DNA of 64,000 nt from Ephemerocybe angulata. Taxonomy: Eukaryota > Basidiomycota > Agaricomycetes > Agaricales > Psathyrellaceae. Position 1 is the stretch's first letter; each line of letters begins with the position of its first letter. The notes under the pieces were generated by a model that was not told the DNA's origin, did no database searches, and was given only the letters and a program-made list of their open reading frames with translations. Positions 57,234 to 64,000 of the stretch are shown here, one piece after another. The translations under genes were made by a program, and so were the position numbers. Where the stretch lies: NCBI GenBank assembly GCA_013368325.1, contig JAACJK010000120.1, forward strand, positions 248,001 to 312,000, written 5' to 3'.

Positions 57234-60174
57234 GTGAATATATTAGCATAGGGTATCATCGCCTTCTACAACTACGACGTATTAGGTATCAAGTGTTCGA
57301 AAGTCCGAAAACACACCTCCGACAGCAACAAAATAATTAAAGGGCTCGCGGACCTGTCCACGCTTGGAATGAATCCCGTGCGCCGGCAGCCGCGTTATAC
57401 CCAGGCTGGAGTTGCTGCGGGGGTTGAGGCGGGTAGGCAGGCTGTGGCCCCTGCTGCGGATACAGCACCTGTGGCTCTTCGATCCCTTCATACGCCGCAC
57501 TCGAGTAGTAGCCAAGGTCCAGGTCTTCACCTTCAGAGAGGGGACGCTGCGATTCGACGCCAGGTTTCAGATGCTGTTGCGGGAAGGTCGGCTCGAGATG
57601 CGGAGACACCGCTGGCCGCAGTCTCTGCCGCTCCTCGGGGTCAGAGTTCCTCGCGGTCAAAGGGTACGCGTTTCCGGCGACCTCGTTCCTGGGTTCGTGG
57701 TGGGGGTGTTGCTGATATTCAGCGATTCCAAAGGCCTCCGCAAAGCTCATACGTTGGTCCTGCTGAGGGACAGTGCGATATTGCATTGAGGGGGTCGCCT
57801 GGTAAGGGATACTCGATGATTTGCTTTCGACAACCGACACGGACTCGGGGTGGGGCTTGCGCGTGAAGAAAAATCGGAATGAGTAGCCGATCTCGCGGAA
57901 GAAATCCACTGAGAGCAACCGGGTTAGATTTGAAGCAATAATCGGTAACTGTGCACGTACTGTAGTTGATCGAATCCCAGAGCGGCCTCCATATTCCTGT
58001 GGGAGGCGTACCTGCCTGTCTTGTGTACTCTTTTGCAGTGTAAGCCCACCACATAAGTCCAGAGAAAATGACCATCTCGACGCAGATAGCGAGTGCGTTC
58101 AGGCCATTCGCAATATTCGTTTCCGTCCAATAGGTCGTTGCTGCACCTTATTAGAGAATCCCTTCGAAATCGGTAGAAGGGTGAGAAACGTACCATGAAT
58201 AACGCGGCCTTGGAGTGCTTTGAACTATTAGTCGGTAAGGAAGCCTGATCACGAGAGATGTATTGATGGATTAACTCACAACGAAGGCTTGGTAGAAGGT
58301 GAACATCACGATGAGCTTGATCGACAAGAACTTCGCGACCGGTCGTTTCCCCTTCAGTTCTTCGGCCATTAGGCCGTAGAAGACGAGAAGGCCATACAGA
58401 GCAATACTGGAAACGATCTGTGTTAGAAACAGATATAGCGGACAACGAGAGGTCGAAAACGTGCCTTATACTGACGAAGTTGATACTTTCGATGTAAACG
58501 CTGGCGTACTTTAAAGAATAGCCTTCTGTATGACACAGGACATGATAATGTTCGCATACGATCCCGGCAATAGAGGCGGCTAGTATTTCGAGTGAGGACA
58601 TAGATTGAGAGGGAAGGCGGACTACCGACCTGGCCGGACGATGATGTACTGCATAACAGACCACTGGGAATGGATAAGCTTCTTGACCAACAAATAAATT
58701 GGGATTGTAAAGGGACGGACCTTGACAGTATACATGAAGTACGCCTATGACGAGGAATTTCAGGGGACAAATTGAAGCGGTCATCAGTCGGGATTCTCAC
58801 CTTCGTGGGTCTATACCTCCAACAGCAGAAAGGAAGTGGAAGCGGCCTCTTATCCTTTCTTTCTATTGCTTTGTCGGCTGAGTTACCGGTAGCCGTTGCA
58901 GCTACATACTCGATGAGCAGCATTCTAGATCCTGGTCAGTCAATGTGCTCTTGGAATAGGAGCTGAATACGAACAAAAAGGCGCTAAGGGTAATCGCCTG
59001 AAGAGTAGTCAAGGGTTAGCATGGGGACACCAACAAAGAAGGACGGGATTGTGCGACCTCATAGACTGGAATAAACGAAGATCAGTACCATCCCGAATAA
59101 GGGGAAACGAGAAATCTGAGACTGACTGATGTAGACGAACGAGTAGTATGTGTAGTAACGGAAGAAGCGATAGGAAAGGAAGGAGATAGCAGCGTAAACT
59201 GGGGGCATATACAAAATTCGAAGACTTGAGGATTTCGTGAGGTCGGGAAAGGCATGGCACGAGGGTTCAAACTCACATTTGCCGCTGTTGCCTTGGGTTT
59301 GTGTAATTCCTGCCCACGATGTCAGGACCCTCCTACACGAGTAACTTTCGACGAGAACGCACCGACAATGCTGCAGAACGGTGATAATGGATATAATCAC
59401 AGTCTGCCAAAAGTTGAAAGACCCCAGAATCATGAGTTGAGTAGCCCGACACAAAAACGATAGAGTCAAGACCGAGGGACTCAGCCCACTTTCGAGGAGT
59501 ACCTCGAAGCAAAAGAGCCCTGCCGCGACGCCAGAGGTCCCGAATATGGTGTAAGGGAGGAAAGGAGTGGGGAAATCGATTTGGGGAGAGAGCATCGGGG
59601 ACGTACCAACGCCGTACAACCTCCCGCTATTGCCCATCCTATCCTGTGAGGTGACCAATGAATGCCGTTAGCGTCCCAAAACTTGCTTTCGTCGATGGCG
59701 AGCTGGTTTTCAGACGCTTCGCAGGGCATATCGACGGGCTGGGATCTGGCCAGCCAGAGTACAACGAGGAGAAGGTGGTGGTCAAGATGAGAAGAACAAT
59801 TGATCCCAGGCGGTGCCAGGCAGCTTGATCGTTGCTGTATCCCCATTCGGAGGTTGATATTGGCGCCGGCGCAATGCACAGGGCGAGTGTTCGTCAGGGG
59901 AGAAGGATGGGAGCAAACGGCGAGCATCATCAGCAAGTTAAAGGCAAAAGGACATGCTACATTCAGATACCGGACCTAAAATTCTCTGAATCTCAGCCCT
60001 CTGCGAAAAATACGTGATTGATCAAGGCGACTCCGCGACTCAGAGGGATAAATCCAGGAATATGATCATTTTAGTCGTCGCCGTCGCGTATATTGGCGGC
60101 GGGATATAGGTGAGAGTTGGGGGGAAAGGAAGAAATGCGATTTGAATCGCGACGCGACGCTTTAAGGCGATCAC
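57234..60174. repeat. Tandem unit 6 (partial, 2.9 kb, truncated)
   Basis: It contains only the DUF300 gene and its immediate upstream sequence. Similarity to other units is high at 57,234-57,990 and again at about 59,590-60,174, and low in between. It stops before the CCAAT pair, so genes B and C are absent here. Confidence 0.9.
57337..59729 (-). CDS. DUF300 / organic solute transporter Ost-alpha (TMEM184-like) protein, intact (512 aa, 14 exons)
   Basis: Minus-strand exons are 59607-59729, 59363-59403, 59277-59309, 59127-59224, 59058-59065, 58975-58997, 58801-58924, 58721-58744, 58630-58663, 58465-58579, 58280-58406, 58194-58224, 57961-58146 and 57337-57908. Phases all agree (1,539 nt). Family signatures in order are HRIGWAIAGGC, QQRQILRILYMPPVYA, YEAITLSAFL, KRPLPLPFCCW, ASIAGIVCEHYHVL, SIALYGLLVFYGL, GKRPVAKFLSIKLIV, ETNIANGLNALAICVEM and PLWDSINYMDFFREIGYSF. 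These define the PF03619 multi-helix fold. Fungal and animal relatives are endomembrane or plasma-membrane proteins linked to solute transport. The last ~170 residues form a Pro/Gln-rich cytoplasmic tail (YPPQPPQQLQPGY). Exon 5 is only 8 nt and the intron after exon 10 has a GC donor (AAG|GCACGT). It is the only unbroken copy in the array. Confidence 0.88.
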
Positions 60175-60911
60175 AAGTGTGCACGGACCATGCACATTGG
60201 AAGATTCAAAGTCAGACAAACTCCGCTATTAGTATCAGGAAGCCTGGGCCCTGGGCGGCCTGCAGCGCTGCTTGCACATTTCGGCTGGTACAGCAGCGTA
60301 CGGACCGTACAGGTGAGTGTATAGGGTAGTCCACGGGAACGACGCTGAGAGATGCAGTATCTGGCATAAAGGACAAAATCAGGCCAACACTTCTCTCAAA
60401 TGCTATCGTTGAGACGAATAGCATTTCACCCAAGTCAATAACGATTAGACGCCATTGTTTTAGAGCTACTCACCCTATTCTGAGCTAGACCTCGGCTGCT
60501 GCCTCAACTTGAAGAAGATTGAAAGCGACCACCAGCCCTTGAAGGATGCAGCAGTATTGTGCAGCATTCGAACCTGAACAAAGTAGTTCCCCCGTGAACG
60601 GCGGTTCCTTGCTTGTTGAAAATGCTTTGGTGAGGGTATCACAGCAACGTTCGACTCACATCGGCCGAACAGCCTGACAGGACAGGTCTTGTACCTAACG
60701 GAGCAACAATTGTTCCAAGCCGTTTACATAGAAGACTGCACAAAGTTCTTCCTTCCCATCGCATCATGGAGTACTTATAATGGAGACATTGATGGTCGTA
60801 AAGTTGCCGGCAAATGTCAAATGATGCGCTGGGCTTCTGAGCCTTGCTCTCCTTGCTCTCTTCCCACCTCCCCCTCCCCCACTGACACACGTTGCGCGCA
60901 ACATAAGCGAA
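60175..60911. other. Unique sequence right of the array; promoter of the 338-aa membrane protein
   Basis: Unit sequence ends at about 60,174. No domain-bearing frame is seen up to 60,770. A CTTATAATGG word near 60,775 and a strongly C/T-rich tract (60,840-60,890) directly before ATG 60912 form a plausible core promoter. Confidence 0.5.
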
Positions 60912-62153
60912 ATGGCCAGCCTCATCGTGATCGACGACCAACCAACCACGAACGCCAGCATCCCCACTATTCAGTACAACCCTCCTGCAAACTGGAAGGC
61001 AAATCAAGTCTGCGTCGCCTGCAATTTGACGAGCAGTGCGGCCATGACTAGACTGTACCAGAACGCGTATGGTGGTGAGTACGGTACATTTCGCATCGAC
61101 CACTGTCTGATTAGCGCCTCAGGCACATGGACCAACGCATGGTGGGTATGTAATCGTCGTTTAGGGTCTATGTAGCTTCCTCAGCCGCTTTCTGGTAGGC
61201 ACCGGACGTACGGCTGCTCACCGCGAGTGTCGACTTCCGAGGTGTGTACCCTCTCAGCTTGGCCAGGCCCTTGGATGGTAACACCCGCACTAGGAAGCAC
61301 CGTGGCTGCCTATTTCATTCTGTTCTGGCGTTCCGAAGATCCCAAGTGAGCCCATCTACGTTTAATGTGATTTAAACCTAATACCTGAGAAGTTCAAATG
61401 GACTTGGGACTTTGAACTTCTACATCGACAATCAGCTTGAACTTTCGAAAGACATCAATGCCGACGAATACACCTTTGAGCTCGACAGCACCGCGCGCAC
61501 GCTTCTCTTCCAGAAGTCGAATCTGAATCCCGACGTAAGCCACAACTTCCGAATAGCATGGGCGAACAATGGCTCCAGGCCGAGGGTGGCTATTGGACTG
61601 GACGAGATTGAATATACGTACGCTCCTCTCCTCTCGATCTACCACAGCGGTCCTTGATAAATGTCACAGCCCGAGTCCCTCCTCGACCACAGGGTCAACA
61701 TCCACCCCCGGTGCTACATCCAGCACATCCGCCTCAGGGTCGACAGGAAGTTCGAAACGCATTGCCAAAATCGTTGCCCCTACCGTGGTAGTCGTCGTTG
61801 CGGTTCTGGCTGCCCTGCTCGCCTTCATGCTGTGGCGTAAACGGCGCCATGGTCGGAAGACTGGGCTCGCCCCACATACACCGACGACCCAGGGTCAGCA
61901 AGTCCCCGGTCTAAACATGCAGTACGGGTCGCTGCAAGCACAGCCCTTCCAGGTGCCCTCAACCGTGGGACGCGAAAGCCATGAGGGTGGATCGCAAATT
62001 GTATCACCAAGCAGCATGACGATGAGCGCATCCGACTACTCAGCCCTCTACGCATCCACTGCCTCTGGAGGTCAAGAGCCACCGCCATACACAGACGGAC
62101 AAGAATCCGCAGGGGAGTCCGCTGGAGCCAGTGTTCGCAAGAGCAGACGGTAG
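60912..62153 (+). CDS. Single-pass membrane protein with lectin/Ig-like ectodomain and Ser/Thr stalk (338 aa, 6 exons)
   Basis: Exons are 60912-61074, 61123-61145, 61199-61241, 61267-61345, 61393-61617 and 61670-62153. Phases agree (1,017 nt). Exon 5 could start three bases earlier. It opens MASLIVIDDQPTTNAS and continues IQYNPPANWKANQVC, DVRLLTASVDFRG, TVAAYFILFWRS, LNFYIDNQLELSKD and IAWANNGSRPRVAIGLDEIEY. This is the two-half ectodomain typical of this Agaricomycete family. A Ser/Thr/Gly stalk (TTGSTSTPGATSSTS) leads to one helix (IVAPTVVVVVAVLAALLAFML) with a basic stop (WRKRRHGRK) and a cytoplasmic tail of about 105 residues. The tail contains Pro-rich pieces (EPPPYTDG). The overall plan is that of SKG6/Mid2-like wall sensors, so a surface-sensing role is possible. 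It is related to the genes at 9121 and 62651. Confidence 0.8.
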
Positions 62154-62227
62154 AGCCGATATACCTACCAGTGATGATGCCCAGTCATACAGCTCTTCTT
62201 CATCACCGCAACTATACCACTGTGTCT

Positions 62228-62445
62228 AGACCTTTATGGACATAACTTCCCTTCCCAACGTATACACATCCCCTGCATGGACAGGCGTTCTCACTCATCT
62301 TTGACGCAAGCACACCTGACTCATGAACCCAACAGCCTCGGGTGTCCGGGGCAGCCCAGCGAGCTGTGCGGAACAATGGGTGTATCTTCCTGACAGTGAA
62401 ACGCGCCAGAAACAACGTCAAGGTACCGTACAGGCTCCAAAGCCT
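62228..62445 (-). repeat. Right copy of the inverted repeat (partner at 1010-1206)
   Basis: The reverse complement matches 1,010-1,206 as described there. It lies in the spacer after the 338-aa membrane protein gene and before its broken relative, outside the tandem array. Confidence 0.65.
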
Positions 62446-62650
62446 CTCACAGTGTACCCCTCTGATCACTACACTTGGTCATCCGATACGAAACTGTTAC
62501 GATAAAGGATTCGATTTCGTGCATCGCGGGGACAGCGACATAACGCCACTGTCGTTATGATGCAACGTTTAATGCTGGGACGATCTGTTGTGCATTGCAA
62601 GCCATCTTCCTTCGTCATCTACAGTAATTCCTTCCCTTCTCTCCTAGATT

Positions 62651-63184
62651 ATGGCTCAAAGACTAATCGTCGAAGATACGAACACCGAAGATCGTGTTCA
62701 ATCCTAAAGAAGCTTGGAAGCCCAACGCGATATGCAATGGTTGCAACATATCGAGTCCAGTGCAGACTCTCTAATTATCATATTGATTAAGCGTCTTGGA
62801 CTAATGCCTGGCATGTAAGCACTAAGAATTGGGGGACAGCATCGACAAACAATCGACGAAGACAGTTACTCCACCGCATATCATGCAGATTGGTGACCTG
62901 CGAGTCCTGACCGCTAGCATCGAGTTCCAAGGTATCTTAGTGCCTACTTGATCGACTTGGTGTGTTGCTGATATCCTTGACGATACCAACCTCAGTCTCA
63001 GCCTACTTAATCCTATTTCTCCGCTCGATGAACAGGTAAGAGGATGTTTAAATTGGCTCGCAGGTCTACTGTACCCCGTGTCTGCAGCGCTGATCGACAT
63101 ATTTGACACAGCGATTACGGCCTGAGTTCTACTATTCAGTTCTATATCGACAACACCCTCCAGTACAAGAAACCCCGCTTTTAG
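62651..63184 (+). pseudogene. Broken relative of the 338-aa membrane protein
   Basis: It starts MAQRLIVEDTNTEDR and then meets a stop unless one base is shifted. In the shifted frame it reads FNPKEAWKPNAICNGCN against YNPPANWKANQVCVACN of the intact neighbour. Later exons are still visible: SWTNAW (before GTAAGC), LRVLTASIEFQG, SAYLILFLRS and STIQFYIDNTLQYKK. The last ends in a TAG stop at 63,182. Stalk, helix and tail were not found. It is a decayed tandem duplicate. Confidence 0.7.
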
Positions 63185-64000
63185 ATAGAGCTAAGGCTCC
63201 TGGGCTATAGCCGAGGTGCGCGATTGAAAGGAGGGTTCGCACTGATACAAGGACCAAATTTAAGCGCCCGTGTCCATCTGTGACATGATCAACAAAGCGC
63301 CAAATTCCGTGTACCCACTATCCGGGGTGCCTGAGCTTCGCCTTATCCCTTTATATTTCCGTATATTACTCGCTCTAAGGATTCAGGTTGGAAGGAACTC
63401 AGTGACGAACGTAGGATTGCACATGTGGCAAGTGAATGAACTCTACAGATAACAACCTTTTTACCAAGTATTTAGGACACATCGTTTGAACCACTGCACA
63501 TACTCACAAGTGGGGACTGCGAACGTCGCGGCAGCCTATGTCAATTCAATGGTATCCGAGTCTCAGGCTGCCGATGGTCTACTTGGATCTCCATTGCCCG
63601 GCCTTCGTGGAATTACAGGTGATTATGCCACAATTTTAGCCTGTTTTCTGTATGTACATATGCAAACCCCGCGATTTAAACTCATCTCACTTAACCATTC
63701 ATTCCGCTTCCTTGGCGGTGGGTAAGTATATCGGGCATGTCGGTCTTACAAGCAGAAGCGGGAGCTGTGCGGTGCACTGCATGACCTTGAGGTTTGGAGA
63801 GAGCCCATGTTTGATCATAACTTGATACGACGCGAGCTCGGTGGCTACGAAACACGTAGATCCACGAGAAGCCGGAGAGGCCACGGATACCGGCATCACC
63901 CTGAGTTACTAATGTATCTGAATCAGACGGGCCACTCTTACCATCCGAGCTCGGCCTTTGGGGAACTTTGAGCCATCGAGTTATCATACCAGGGCGCCAG
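63185..64000. other. Right end of window, no supported gene
   Basis: Short frames only. A Ser/Ala-rich piece (63,486-63,620; NVAAAYVNSMVSESQAADG) ends near a CAG/GTGATT border and could be an exon of a gene running out of the window, but I cannot support it. Confidence 0.35.

Larger units (their letters stand above)
11303..60174. repeat. Tandem array: five full units and one partial unit of 9.0-9.3 kb
   Basis: The same landmarks recur in the same order and orientation: GTGAATATATTAGCAT unit start, DUF300 tail exon, DUF300 5' exon, CCAAT pair, gene B and its TATA box, three hairpins, region C, divergent TATA promoter. Unit starts are 11303, 20336, 29422, 38761, 48101 and 57234. The array is bounded on the left by the F-box/LRR-like gene. 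On the right it stops inside the DUF300 upstream region at about 60,174, where unit sequence ends abruptly. Confidence 0.95.

Noticed and set aside
11303..60174. The unit as a Helitron, LTR or DNA transposon
   Set aside because: No transposase, helicase or reverse transcriptase piece in any frame, no terminal inverted or long terminal repeats, and head-to-tail units with F-box-like gene fragments at the joins. This fits unequal exchange better. Helitron-like hairpins near a CTRR end were looked for and not found.
61569..61669. Start of an independent 194-codon protein at 61,569
   Set aside because: It is the last exon of the 338-aa protein read too far upstream. Acceptor 61,668-61,669 joins exon 5 in phase and restores the family order ectodomain-stalk-helix-tail.

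Overview
The window looks like nuclear DNA of an Agaricomycete (mushroom-type basidiomycete). Genes are cut by many short introns (about 47-63 nt) with GTRNGT donors, CTNAY-like branch sites and YAG acceptors. Several families are typical of that class: DUF6533 seven-helix proteins, MYND-finger proteins, Ser/Thr-rich single-pass membrane proteins with an Ig/lectin-like ectodomain, and a DUF300/Ost-alpha (TMEM184-type) transporter-like protein. No transposase, reverse transcriptase, rRNA or tRNA was recognised. All spliced models were built by hand from splice signals and phase.

Left flank (1-11,302): a small Tyr/Pro/Gln-rich protein (303-674), a secreted, probably GPI-anchored Cys-rich protein (2010-2856), a DUF6533 membrane protein (3068-4701, minus), a 626-aa MYND-finger protein (5161-7195, minus), a 56-aa single-helix protein (7711-7881), a 223-aa single-pass membrane protein (9121-9898) and a 400-aa fungal hypothetical of F-box/LRR-like type (10052-11254, minus).

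Centre (about 11,303-60,174): a direct tandem array of five full units and one partial unit, with periods of 9,033, 9,086, 9,339, 9,340 and 9,133 bp. From about 25,082 to 55,159 the copies are almost base-identical; the outer parts are diverged. Read on the minus strand, each full unit holds (i) a degenerate DUF300 gene, (ii) an intron-rich gene 'B' behind its own TATA box, (iii) an intron-rich region 'C' with a repeated exon-like motif, and divergent from C (iv) a strong plus-strand TATA promoter. Three unit junctions also carry about 245 bp of the 5' end of the F-box/LRR-like gene, so the original duplication broke inside that gene. Only the last, partial unit (57,337-59,729) carries an intact DUF300 gene: 14 exons, 512 aa, with an 8-nt micro-exon and one GC-AG intron. 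All five other copies share a one-base deletion in exon 1. Units 3-5 keep an open six-exon reading of gene B (137 aa).

Right flank (60,175-64,000): an intact 338-aa single-pass membrane protein (60912-62153) followed by a frameshifted relative (62651-63184). A roughly 200-bp sequence near 1,010-1,206 recurs inverted at 62,228-62,445, outside both ends of the array.

In short, this is a multi-gene segmental tandem amplification in which all but one copy of the main gene has decayed, while its 5' end, 3' tail exon, promoters and hairpins stay similar in every unit. It is either recent biology or, for the near-identical core, something that must be confirmed against assembly error.
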